Assembly: GCF_035938995.1 (NCBI RefSeq)
Contig: NZ_DASZGI010000066.1
Coordinates: forward strand, 1-27,195
Length of the DNA stretch: 27,195 bases
From: DASZGI01 sp035938995
GTDB lineage: Bacteria; Actinomycetota; Actinomycetes; Streptomycetales; Catenulisporaceae
Reading direction: 5' to 3'
Part shown: positions 12,385-19,971 of the stretch, piece by piece
Position numbering within the stretch: position 1 is the first letter of the stretch
How the letters are laid out: the number at the start of each line of letters is the position of its first letter
Program-made: the position numbers and the translations under genes
Notes under the pieces: generated by a model
The model's input: the letters and a program-made list of their open reading frames with translations, nothing else
Told to the model about the DNA's origin: nothing
Database searches by the model: none

Positions 12385-13557
12385 ATGCTCAGCCTCGACG
12401 GCGCGCCTTTCCTCACGCTGCTGGCGATTCTGACGCTCGCTCTGGTCGCGGTGGTCGTCTGGCTGTGGCCGAGGCTCGGGCGCAACGCCGTCAAGCCGGT
12501 CGCCGGTCGCGTCGGGCTGTTCATGGTGGCGCAGCTGTCCGCGCTCGCCCTGTTCGCCGCGCTGGTCAACGCTCATTTCGAGTTCTACGCCTCCTGGAGC
12601 GATCTGTTCGGCACGCTCCACCCGCAGAACACGATCACGATGGCACAGGCGCCCTCCGCCGCGTCGGTGGGCGGGAACGTGTCGGGTGTGACGGGGTCCG
12701 GCGCGAAGTCCTCCGTGCTCACCGTCGACGGCAAGGGTGGCGCAGCGCTGCTGGGCGGCTCGGACCCGCAGAAGTACGGCCAGATCCAATACGACCGCAT
12801 CCAGGGTCTGCGTTCCGGTCTCGTTCAGAACGTCGAGGTCTACCTGCCGCCGCAGTACTTCCAGCCCCAGTACAAGGACGCGCGGTTCCCGGTCGCCCTG
12901 GTGCCGTCGGGGTTCCCCGGTTCCGCCGACGAGATGTCCACCCGGCTGCGCTTCCCGGCGCGGCTGCTCGAAGGTCTCAACGACGGCACGGACCGGCCGG
13001 TCATCCTCATCATGCTGACACCCATGATCGTCTCCGGGCGCGACACCGAGTGCACCGATGTGCCCGGCGGCCCGCAGGCGCTCACGTTCTGGGTCCAGGA
13101 CATCCCCACCGCCGTCGAGGGCGTCTACCGGATCCAGTCCTCCCCGAAGGCTTGGGGCGTGGTGGGCGACTCGACCGGCGGCTACTGCGCCGTCAAGATC
13201 CCGATGATGTATTCGGACCACTTCAGCGCCGGAGCCTCCATATCCGGGTACTTCGGCGCGCTGCAGGACAGCACCACCGGCACCCTGTACGGCAACAGCC
13301 AGGACGTGCGCAACGAGAACGACCTGATGTGGCGCATCCAGCACCTGCCCCCGCCGCCGGTCTCCCTCTTCCTGACCGCGAGCAAGCAGGGCGACGAGAA
13401 CTACGCCCCCACGATGCAGTTCGTCGGCCTGGCCAAGTCCCCGATGGCCGTCACCACCGACATCTCGGATATCGGCGGCCACAATTTCAACACCTGGTAC
13501 AACGCGGTGCCCGACGCGCTCAAATGGCTCACCCAGATCCTGAGCCCGGCCAAGTGA
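12385..13557 (+). CDS. Membrane-anchored esterase, PF00756 alpha/beta-hydrolase type
   Basis: 390 residues. Two hydrophobic helices at about 9-28 and 44-63 anchor the protein, and residues about 80-390 form an alpha/beta-hydrolase domain outside the membrane. Visible catalytic features are the nucleophile elbow GDSTGGY with Ser263, an acidic candidate in SKQGDENY (Asp337 or Glu338), and His366 in GGHNF. The segment DTECTDVPGG (220-229) and overall layout match the esterase-D/antigen-85-like family PF00756 as found in many actinomycetes. Mycolic-acid transfer is not implied; the substrate could be an acyl group on a surface glycan. AAGGTGG (12371-12377) is 8 nt before ATG 12385. It is 42 bp upstream of a GH26 gene on the same strand, likely one operon. 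Confidence 0.85.
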   Translation: MLSLDGAPFLTLLAILTLALVAVVVWLWPRLGRNAVKPVAGRVGLFMVAQLSALALFAALVNAHFEFYASWSDLFGTLHPQNTITMAQAPSAASVGGNVSGVTGSGAKSSVLTVDGKGGAALLGGSDPQKYGQIQYDRIQGLRSGLVQNVEVYLPPQYFQPQYKDARFPVALVPSGFPGSADEMSTRLRFPARLLEGLNDGTDRPVILIMLTPMIVSGRDTECTDVPGGPQALTFWVQDIPTAVEGVYRIQSSPKAWGVVGDSTGGYCAVKIPMMYSDHFSAGASISGYFGALQDSTTGTLYGNSQDVRNENDLMWRIQHLPPPPVSLFLTASKQGDENYAPTMQFVGLAKSPMAVTTDISDIGGHNFNTWYNAVPDALKWLTQILSPAK

Positions 13558-13599
13558 TGCAGAGCCGCCCGCGGCCCGAGTCGGCTTGAGAGGCGGGCG

Positions 13600-14619
13600 A
13601 TGGGGAGAATTCTCGCGATGCCCGATCATCGACTCCGCTTGTACGCGGTGCTGGCGGCCGTGCTCGTGCTCATCGTCGGCCTCGGCTGTGTCGTGGCGTT
13701 CCGGCAGCCGGGAGCCGCCGCGGCGAGGACGCCCCTGATCGCGGCGACGCAGAGTGCTGCGAGCGGTGCCGGGGAGCCGCCCGCCGTGCCCGGAACCGGC
13801 AAGTACTACCTCGGGGTGTCATCGGATCCTGACACCCTTTCCGACTTCGACAACGCCGCGGCGCTCAAGCAGCCCGGCATCCTCGGGGGCTACGTCGCGC
13901 ACGAGGGCGAGCTGCGCGACATCATCGAGAACTCCTATCACCTGGCCGGCACGATCCCGATGGTCTCCTGGGGCGTGGACTTCACCGGCGGCACCGTGGT
14001 GTCGGGCGCGAAGGACGCCTACCTCGAGCGCCAGGCGCAGGAGGTCATCGCCTACGGCAAGCCGGTGTTCATCCGGCTCGACTGGGAGATGAACGGCTCC
14101 TGGTACGAGCAGTGGGGCAGCGGTCACGTCGCGCCCGCGGATTACATCGCCGCCTGGCGGCACATCAGGCAGATCTTCTGGGCCGCCGGCGCGACGAACG
14201 CGGCCTTCGTCTGGTGTCCTAACGTCGGGCAGCCGAGCGGCACCGCGTCGCAGCAGTGGTATCCCGGCGACAGTTACGTCGACTGGATCGGCGTCGACGC
14301 GTATCCGCAGTCGAACGGGGCCTCTTCGCTCCTCTACGGCCCCGACGGGCTGGACGCGATGGCGAACTTCGCGGCGCTCCGGGGCAAGCCCACGATGATG
14401 GCCGAATGGGCGCCGACCGAGCCGGACGTCCCGCAGCCCTTCGACCTCGTATTCGCCTGGGCGCAGCGGCACCCCGACACAGTCAAGGCCTTGGTCTACT
14501 TCAACTACGGGTCCGCGCAGAACGACCATTTCCTGACCGACCATCCGGTGGGCGCGGCCGAGTACCGCAGCCTCATCGCGAAGAACCGGGCCAAGATCTA
14601 CGGACCCGGGCTCTCCTGA
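13600..14619 (+). CDS. GH26-like glycoside hydrolase, membrane-anchored (first copy)
   Basis: 339 residues. An N-terminal hydrophobic segment (about 14-34) acts as an anchor or uncleaved signal, and a (beta/alpha)8 hydrolase domain follows from about 68. GH26 hallmarks are the acid/base Glu163 in RLDWEMNGSWY and the candidate nucleophile Glu269 in KPTMMAEWAPTEP, with YPGDSYVDWIGVDAYP between them. GH26 members cleave beta-mannan, mixed-linkage beta-glucan or beta-1,3-xylan; which applies here cannot be read. The residue before the acid/base is Trp, not the His seen in the second copy. ATG 13600 has GAGAGG 6 nt upstream. ATG 13618, with GGGGAG 10 nt upstream, is an equally possible start. It is downstream of the esterase and converges with a GT-C-like gene. 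Confidence 0.85.
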   Translation: MGRILAMPDHRLRLYAVLAAVLVLIVGLGCVVAFRQPGAAAARTPLIAATQSAASGAGEPPAVPGTGKYYLGVSSDPDTLSDFDNAAALKQPGILGGYVAHEGELRDIIENSYHLAGTIPMVSWGVDFTGGTVVSGAKDAYLERQAQEVIAYGKPVFIRLDWEMNGSWYEQWGSGHVAPADYIAAWRHIRQIFWAAGATNAAFVWCPNVGQPSGTASQQWYPGDSYVDWIGVDAYPQSNGASSLLYGPDGLDAMANFAALRGKPTMMAEWAPTEPDVPQPFDLVFAWAQRHPDTVKALVYFNYGSAQNDHFLTDHPVGAAEYRSLIAKNRAKIYGPGLS

Positions 14620-14630
14620 CGCGGGATCGC

Positions 14631-14657
14631 GCCGCGCGAGGGCAGGGGAGGCGCGGC
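14631..14657. terminator. Possible bidirectional terminator between convergent genes
   Basis: A GCCGCGC/GCGCGGC stem (14631-14637 with 14651-14657) with a 13-nt loop fills the 38-bp gap between the convergent GH26 and GT-C-like genes. It has no U-tract on either side, so it is a weak call. Confidence 0.35.
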
Positions 14658-16544
14658 TCAGCCGCTGATCCGCCAGGTCCAGACGCCGCCGATCAGCTGG
14701 CCCTGGCCGAGTATCGAGTTCAGCGCCTTCTTGTCCTGCGAGGCGTGCGGCGACGAGGGCAGCACGGCCACGCACTGGACGCCCCAGTACGTCAGGTCCT
14801 TCGCGGCCTGGGCGCGCACGGCGCTGGTGATCGGTGGGATCGTGCCGGTCTTGTCGATCTTGTCCAGCAGGGACGCGGTCTTCGTCGGGTTGGGCCCGTA
14901 CTGGGCGACGCCGGTCTTGCCGGGCACGAATGCGTTGGTCCCGGGCACCGAGAACGCCGCTCCGCTGTAACCGACCCACCGCATGGTCTCGCGGTTCGCA
15001 TCCGAGGCGATCGGCACCGTCAGCATCGTGCGGCCGCGGTCCACGCACTGCGACCACAGGCCGTCGGCAATGAACGCGGGCAGGTGGGCGCGGTCGGTGG
15101 TGCCGATCGGCGTGGGGATGAGCGGTACCAGCGCGGCGGCCGCCGCGACCCAGGCGCCGATGCGGGCAGGCCGGGGCGACGTCCGCCCCACCAGCCGCTG
15201 GACCGCGCCGAACACGACGAACACGATGAGTGGGACGACCGCGAGGGCGACGCGCTCCGGCAGTGCGTCCTTGACGACGGGCAGCGATTCGACGTAGTAC
15301 CACAGACCCTTGATGCCGGCTGCCGAGCGGCCGTACTTCGGCTGCGGACCGAACGAGAGCCCGATCGCCACCAGGGCCGTCAAAGTGGCCGCACGCGCCG
15401 CGGCGTTGCGGATGCGGAAGATCGCCGCCACGACGAAAAGCGCGAGCAGGGGCCAGCCCAGCAGCGCGCCCTGTTCCGTGGCGGTGACGCCGAGGCCGCT
15501 CGGCACCGATCCGCCCCCGGCCAGCGACTGCGCCGGGAAGGCCAGGTACGACTTGATGTTCGCGGCGTGGGTGAGCGGTGAGTCGGGGATCGCCGTGTAC
15601 GACTGCGGGCCCTTGAACTGGAACCACAGCGGGTAGGCGACGATCGCGCCGGCGACGACGGCCGCGATCCCGGCTCCGCCGCCCAGGCCGGGCAGCGCCG
15701 CCCGCGCGGCGGCCGGCTTCTGGACGGCGAACAGCACCAGGAACAGGACCAGCGCCACCGCGGTGATCAGCGCGATCTCCTCGCTCAGGAAGACCTGCCC
15801 CGCGATCAGCAGGCCGAGGATCACGCCGTCGCGTCGCCAGTCGCGTCGCTCGCACAAGCGCAGCACCCGGTCGACGATCAGCGGAGCCAGCCACTGCGCC
15901 GACAGGTTGGGGTGCCCGATCGAGTGGGAGATCAATCCCGGCCCGAAGCCGCAGACCAGTCCGGCGACCCAGGCCACCACCGGGGAGATCCCGGTGCGGC
16001 CCGCCTGCGTCGGTGCGGCCCGGCGCCCGCGGCGACCGCGGCCCTGGGCCGGAATCGCCGCCTCCGGCTCACCGGCGGACGGAAGGCGGCGGCTGAAGAA
16101 CCAGCGCCACGCCGCTGCGGTCCCGACGAGGTTGCCGACCAGGATCACGGCGAGGGTCAGCGGCGCGCCGAACAGCAGGGTCAGCGGCGTCAGCGGCACG
16201 CCGAGGAGCAAGATGCCGTTGTTCGCCATCAGGTTGACCCCGTTGGGAGCGTTCATGCTCCCGGCGAACAGCGGGTTGTGGAAACCCTTGACCGCGTCCG
16301 CGGTGCTGCTCAGAACCCATTCGAAGAAGTACTGGTCGCCCATGTTGTGGGTCAGATGTACTGCGGAGGGATGGTAGATGGTCGACCAGAAGACCGTGAT
16401 CGCGGGGATCAGATACAGCAGCCACGGCCACGAGGCGCGCCACCACGAGCGCAGGTCCGTCTTCGCGTCCCAGCCGAACGGGGCGCCGTCGATCGCGAGC
16501 GGATCCTGTTCATCGAGGTTATCGAGGTTGAGGTCGCTGGACAC
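14658..16544 (-). CDS. Polytopic membrane protein, GT-C glycosyltransferase-like
   Basis: About 628 residues, with roughly ten or more hydrophobic helices beginning near residue 40 (WPWLLYLIPAITVFW). After the first helix comes a loop with NMGDQYFFEWVLS (Asp70), where GT-C enzymes place a catalytic acidic residue, and then NAPNGVNLMA, reminiscent of actinobacterial GT-C and YfhO-like families. The C-terminal soluble part (about 500-628) carries no motif I can name. GT-C enzymes move sugars from polyprenyl-phosphate donors on the outer face of the membrane; assigning that here is inference. The start is GTG 16544, because AAGGAG (complement of 16551-16556) lies 6 nt upstream. A longer frame to 16643 has a low-complexity N terminus and is rejected. 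It follows the subtilase-like gene after 144 bp on the same strand, so the two may be co-transcribed. Confidence 0.75.
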   Translation of the reverse strand: MSSDLNLDNLDEQDPLAIDGAPFGWDAKTDLRSWWRASWPWLLYLIPAITVFWSTIYHPSAVHLTHNMGDQYFFEWVLSSTADAVKGFHNPLFAGSMNAPNGVNLMANNGILLLGVPLTPLTLLFGAPLTLAVILVGNLVGTAAAWRWFFSRRLPSAGEPEAAIPAQGRGRRGRRAAPTQAGRTGISPVVAWVAGLVCGFGPGLISHSIGHPNLSAQWLAPLIVDRVLRLCERRDWRRDGVILGLLIAGQVFLSEEIALITAVALVLFLVLFAVQKPAAARAALPGLGGGAGIAAVVAGAIVAYPLWFQFKGPQSYTAIPDSPLTHAANIKSYLAFPAQSLAGGGSVPSGLGVTATEQGALLGWPLLALFVVAAIFRIRNAAARAATLTALVAIGLSFGPQPKYGRSAAGIKGLWYYVESLPVVKDALPERVALAVVPLIVFVVFGAVQRLVGRTSPRPARIGAWVAAAAALVPLIPTPIGTTDRAHLPAFIADGLWSQCVDRGRTMLTVPIASDANRETMRWVGYSGAAFSVPGTNAFVPGKTGVAQYGPNPTKTASLLDKIDKTGTIPPITSAVRAQAAKDLTYWGVQCVAVLPSSPHASQDKKALNSILGQGQLIGGVWTWRISG

Positions 16545-16688
16545 GGAGCGCTCCTTCGAGGTGTCCGCGGCGTGCCGTCCGCGGCCGCCTGCGCGCGTCG
16601 TAGCGGGAGATGGGGCAGGGGTGGGCCGCCGCGTGGCGAGCACGCGCGTGGGCGGTGCCGGGCGCGCGCCGGCCTCCGCGCCCCGCCG

Positions 16689-18278
16689 TCATTCGTTCTC
16701 TTCCCGCACCGGGGCGCGGGAGCCCTCCGAGTCGTCCGCCGGTGCGGCCGGCTCGGGCTGGGGCTCGGCGGCCAGACCCCATTCGCCCATGTACTCGGGC
16801 GGCAACTGCGGGGTCTGCGAAGGCTGGGGCTGCTGCTGCCAGCCCCCTGCGGGCGGCGGCACGGCCGCGTGCTCACCCGAGGTGTGGAGCTGCTCGTGAG
16901 CGGGCGCGGCGTACTGCTGCTCCGGAGCCGGGTAAGGCTGCTGCTGTGGCTGTTCGCCCTCGTACCACTGCGGCGCGGATTGCGGAACCTGCGCCCAATT
17001 CTGACCGCCGCCGTAAGCGTCAGGGTTGATCGTCGCCGTCGGCTGCACGTAGAGCTGCCCCGCGCCGTACCCGGGATCGTTGAGGTAGTTGCGCGGGTGA
17101 CGGCGCCGGAAGAAGAGCCAGCCGAGCAGCGCGCCGCCGAGGACGACCACCGCGCCGACGATGCCGAGAATGAGGGGCAGCGACGACCCGGATGATCCGG
17201 ACGACGAGGAGGACGAACCGGGGGCCGCGTGCGTCGCCGGCGGCTGCGGAGGCGGGGCGGCCGAGGGGGTGCCCAGTGGGTTGTCGGTCTGCTGCGGCGC
17301 GGCCGCGTTGACTGCGGCGAGCGGGTCGATGATGCCGTATCCGACGTTGTTGTCCTTGCGCGAGCCGTCGGCGTTGCCGCCCGAGGTGTGCCCGAGCATG
17401 TCCCGGATGACCTGGCCCTGGGTCCACGACGGGTGGACCGAGAAGATCAGCGCGGCCTCGGCGGCCGTCAGCGCGGCGGCGTAGTGGCTGCTGGAGAAGA
17501 CGGTGACTCCGGACTTGGTCGGCACCAGGAGGTTCTTGGACGGTGCGCCGAGGTCGACCTCCGATCCGGTGGAGGACTCCGGCGAACTCTTGCCGTTCTG
17601 GTCGGTGCCGGCGACGCAGACCACGCCTGCTATGCCGCACACCGGGTCGACCGAGTTGTCGGTGCTGCCGTTGTTGCCGGAGGGCGAGATGACGACGTCG
17701 TCGTGGGTGATGGCGTACCGGACCGCTTGGACGAGGTCGTCCTGGACGGTGGTGACCGTGGAGAGGACGAGGACCACCTTCGCGCCGTGGTCGACGGCGT
17801 ACCGCACGCCCCGCGCCGTCTGCGCCGAATCCGGATTCTTCTCGTCCGCCGTCTGTACCCTGACCGGCATGATCTTCGCGGACGGGGCCAGCCCGGTCAG
17901 CCCGGCGCCGCCGTCGCCGCCGATGAGCGTCGCCACCCGGGTTCCGTCGTAACCGGTTGCCACGTCGTCGGTGTCCGTGCCCGGAGTCGTTCCGGACACG
18001 TCGGCCCCGGGGATCAGCGCCTGCGCCACGGCGCTCTGCTTCGGGTCGACCCCGGTGCCCACGAGGGCCACTGTCACGCCGGCCCCGGTCGCGGCCTTGT
18101 GCAGGTCCGGGTAGTGGAAGTCGACCAGGTACCACTCCGAGCCCGGCGTATCCGCCGCGGCGAGTCCGCCTCCCGCGGCGACGAGTGCGAAGCCGAGGGC
18201 GCACGCGGCGGCCATACCTGACCGGTGACGGCGGCGGCCGCGAACGACGTCGGGCCCCCGCCCACCCATTGCCGACAT
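16689..18278 (-). CDS. Mycosin-like subtilase with substituted catalytic triad (pseudoprotease)
   Basis: About 529 residues. A signal peptide (about 1-42, ending LAAADTPG) leads into an S8 subtilisin fold (about 45-325) most like membrane-anchored mycosins: GAGVTVALVGTGVD, GLAPSAKIMPVRV, ARGVRYAVDHGAKVV and WTQGQVIRDMLG. The triad is gone. The Asp of VAVIDTG is Gly74, the His of HGT is Asp111 (YDGTRVA), and ungapped alignment of YAAALTAAEAAL puts His265 at the Ser of GTS, though shifting by one would place Ser264 there. The oxyanion Asn202 remains (PSGNNG). A Ser-rich linker, a TM helix (366-390) and a Gln/Pro/Tyr-rich cytosolic tail of about 139 residues follow. No ESX genes are nearby. ATG 18278 is chosen for GGAG 9 nt upstream; ATG 18293 is possible. 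Confidence 0.85.
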   Translation of the reverse strand: MSAMGGRGPDVVRGRRRHRSGMAAACALGFALVAAGGGLAAADTPGSEWYLVDFHYPDLHKAATGAGVTVALVGTGVDPKQSAVAQALIPGADVSGTTPGTDTDDVATGYDGTRVATLIGGDGGAGLTGLAPSAKIMPVRVQTADEKNPDSAQTARGVRYAVDHGAKVVLVLSTVTTVQDDLVQAVRYAITHDDVVISPSGNNGSTDNSVDPVCGIAGVVCVAGTDQNGKSSPESSTGSEVDLGAPSKNLLVPTKSGVTVFSSSHYAAALTAAEAALIFSVHPSWTQGQVIRDMLGHTSGGNADGSRKDNNVGYGIIDPLAAVNAAAPQQTDNPLGTPSAAPPPQPPATHAAPGSSSSSSGSSGSSLPLILGIVGAVVVLGGALLGWLFFRRRHPRNYLNDPGYGAGQLYVQPTATINPDAYGGGQNWAQVPQSAPQWYEGEQPQQQPYPAPEQQYAAPAHEQLHTSGEHAAVPPPAGGWQQQPQPSQTPQLPPEYMGEWGLAAEPQPEPAAPADDSEGSRAPVREENE

Positions 18279-18648
18279 TCCCACTCTCTCCATCGCGTTG
18301 AGCGCCAAGTATCGGTAAAGACCGCGCCTGGAAGCGTAGCGGACGGTCGCAGGTAAGGGCAGGTGGGTGCCGCAGAGCGCGGGTGTGAAGCCGAGGCGCT
18401 TTGCCCGACCGATCACCAGCTTGCCCGACCGGTCACGAGTTCGTGACAATGTGCGCCATCTGCGATGCGCGGGGTTTGGCGGCCCACCCGCCCACGGATA
18501 AAGTCGTCCGGGTCGTCAGAGCGCCGGACGGAGCTGCCAGGAGCGCGTTTCGGGGCGGAACGTCGCAGCGTCACCGGGGCTCTGGAGGAACCTGCCGACA
18601 GCTGCCCGTCCGGAGCCGCTCGGCGACGCCACGGCTGAATGGTCAACA
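18279..18648. promoter_or_regulatory. Divergent intergenic region between pseudoprotease and GT2 genes
   Basis: A 370-bp gene-free stretch between divergent genes. On the minus strand a TACGCT -10-like box (complement of 18333-18338), with CTGCCC 18 bp upstream, could serve the pseudoprotease gene. The stretch also holds two direct repeats and a perfect palindrome (18401-18447, listed separately). The right half, up to the GT2 start, shows no convincing promoter. No gene is supported here. Confidence 0.5.
18401..18447. promoter_or_regulatory. Candidate operator: tandem direct repeat plus palindrome
   Basis: TTGCCCGACCGATCAC (18401-18416) recurs as TTGCCCGACCGGTCAC (18421-18436) with a 20-bp period, close to two helical turns, and 15 of 16 identities. 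The second copy runs into a perfect 7-2-7 palindrome, GTCACGA-GT-TCGTGAC (18432-18447). It sits about 95 bp upstream of the predicted pseudoprotease -10 and about 200 bp upstream of the GT2 start. Phased repeats and a dyad in a divergent promoter are typical of a regulator site; the regulator is not identified. Confidence 0.55.
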
Positions 18649-19971
18649 GTGCTCGCATATCTGCTCGAGTTGCGCAATTGGTGGACGCGCGGGGAGTTTT
18701 ATCCGTTCGCCGCGTTCATGACCATCGTCTGGGTGCTGTGGGTCATCCGCCTCGTCCTGCTGCGCCGCTATACCCCCTGGCGCCGCGCCTTCGACATCAC
18801 CACCTCAGTGGTCATACCCGTCGCGGACGAGCCGGCCGAATTGTTCCGCGAGGTGCTCCAGCGCATCGCCAAGCAGGACCCCACCGAAGCCATCGTGGTC
18901 ATCAACGGCCCGCGCAACGAACCCCTGGAAGAAGTCTGCGACGACTGCGGGGTGCGCTGGTTCTGGACCGACCGGGCCGGAAAGCGCAACGCGGTGCGGA
19001 TCGGGGTGGAGGCGGCGGCCGGCGAGATCATCGTCCTGGTCGACTCGGACACCATCTGGACCGACCGCACCCTGTCCGAGCTGGTCAAGCCCTTTCGCAA
19101 CCCGCAGATCGGCGGGGTCACCACGCGCCAGCGCATCCTCAATCCGCACCGGTCGGTGCTCACCCGCTGGGCGGACTGGCTTGAGAGCGTGCGCTGCGAG
19201 TACTCGATGCCCGCGATGAGCGTGATCGGCACCGTCGGCTGCCTGCCCGGCCGGACCATCGCCTTTCGCCGCAAGATCCTGGTCGAGTGCATGGACCGGT
19301 TCCTGACCGAGAAGTTCCTCGGCGTCTTCATCGAGGTCAGCGATGACCGCACGCTGACCAACTACACCCTGATGGCGGGGTACAAGACGGTCTACCAGTC
19401 GACGTCGCTCGTCTACACCGACGCCCCGACCAAGCTGTCGAAGCTGGTGCGCCAGCAGTACCGGTGGGCGCGCGGCTCGCAGTACAACACACTGCGCATG
19501 ATGCCCTGGATGGTGCGCGAGGCCCGATTCCTCGCGCTCTTCTACGCCGTCGACATCCTGGTGCCGTTCGTCCTGCTCGGCACCTTCGCCGCCTGGCTGG
19601 ACGTCATGCTGACCCACCACGCGCGCCCGGAGATCTACGGCCAGCTCCCGCTGCCCGCCCAGCCGGCGAAGTCGCTGGGTGTGATCTTCATCAGCGCCCT
19701 CGGGCTCTCCCTGGTGTCGGTCTCCCTGCGCTTCGGACGGCACTTCGCCTACCGGCCGCGGGATCTGCTCTACCTGCCGATCTTCATGGTGATCAACACC
19801 TGTGTCCTGCTGCCGGTGCGCATGGTCGGCTTCTTCCGCTGCGCGCACAACGCGAGCTGGGGCACCCGCGAGGAGGCGTTCGCCGGGGAGCGGACGCGCA
19901 GCCCGCTCGTCCTCATCCCCTACCTGCTCGGAGCGATCATGTTGACCGTGTCGGTGATGGCGAGTGGCTAG
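18649..19971 (+). CDS. Processive family 2 glycosyltransferase, hyaluronan-synthase-like
   Basis: 440 residues. A TM helix at about 19-38 is followed by a cytosolic GT2 domain and C-terminal helices (about 292-320, 342-361, 373-395, 418-438). The processive-synthase motifs are present: VVIPVADEP, the DxD-type VDSDT (131-135), GCLPGRTIAFRR (198-209), the catalytic-base region SDDRTLTN (231-238) and QQYRW (269-273). SDDRTLTN and the following TLMAGYKTVYQSTS closely follow the hyaluronan synthase/NodC pattern. Such enzymes polymerise a beta-linked glycan at the inner face and extrude it. The polymer here is unknown. The GTG 18649 start lacks a clear Shine-Dalgarno. The stop overlaps the next GH26 gene by 8 nt, indicating translational coupling of a synthase and a hydrolase. 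Confidence 0.88.
   Translation: MLAYLLELRNWWTRGEFYPFAAFMTIVWVLWVIRLVLLRRYTPWRRAFDITTSVVIPVADEPAELFREVLQRIAKQDPTEAIVVINGPRNEPLEEVCDDCGVRWFWTDRAGKRNAVRIGVEAAAGEIIVLVDSDTIWTDRTLSELVKPFRNPQIGGVTTRQRILNPHRSVLTRWADWLESVRCEYSMPAMSVIGTVGCLPGRTIAFRRKILVECMDRFLTEKFLGVFIEVSDDRTLTNYTLMAGYKTVYQSTSLVYTDAPTKLSKLVRQQYRWARGSQYNTLRMMPWMVREARFLALFYAVDILVPFVLLGTFAAWLDVMLTHHARPEIYGQLPLPAQPAKSLGVIFISALGLSLVSVSLRFGRHFAYRPRDLLYLPIFMVINTCVLLPVRMVGFFRCAHNASWGTREEAFAGERTRSPLVLIPYLLGAIMLTVSVMASG

Noticed and set aside
12212..12433. Small open frame between the str terminator and the esterase gene
   Set aside because: It overlaps the esterase start in another frame, lacks a ribosome binding site and has no recognisable features.
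16545..16643. N-terminal extension of the GT-C-like protein to 16643
   Set aside because: GTG 16544 has AAGGAG at ideal spacing, while the extension is Arg/Pro/Thr low complexity.
16689..18278. A type VII (ESX) secretion locus implied by the mycosin-like gene
   Set aside because: No EccB, EccC, EccD, EccE or WXG100 genes are present in the window, and the protease triad is lost.
18649..19971. Naming the GT2 as a hyaluronan synthase
   Set aside because: Motifs are HAS/NodC-like, but the donor sugar cannot be read, and neither the genes for UDP-glucuronate supply nor hyaluronidase-type enzymes are nearby; GH26 partners argue for a different polymer.
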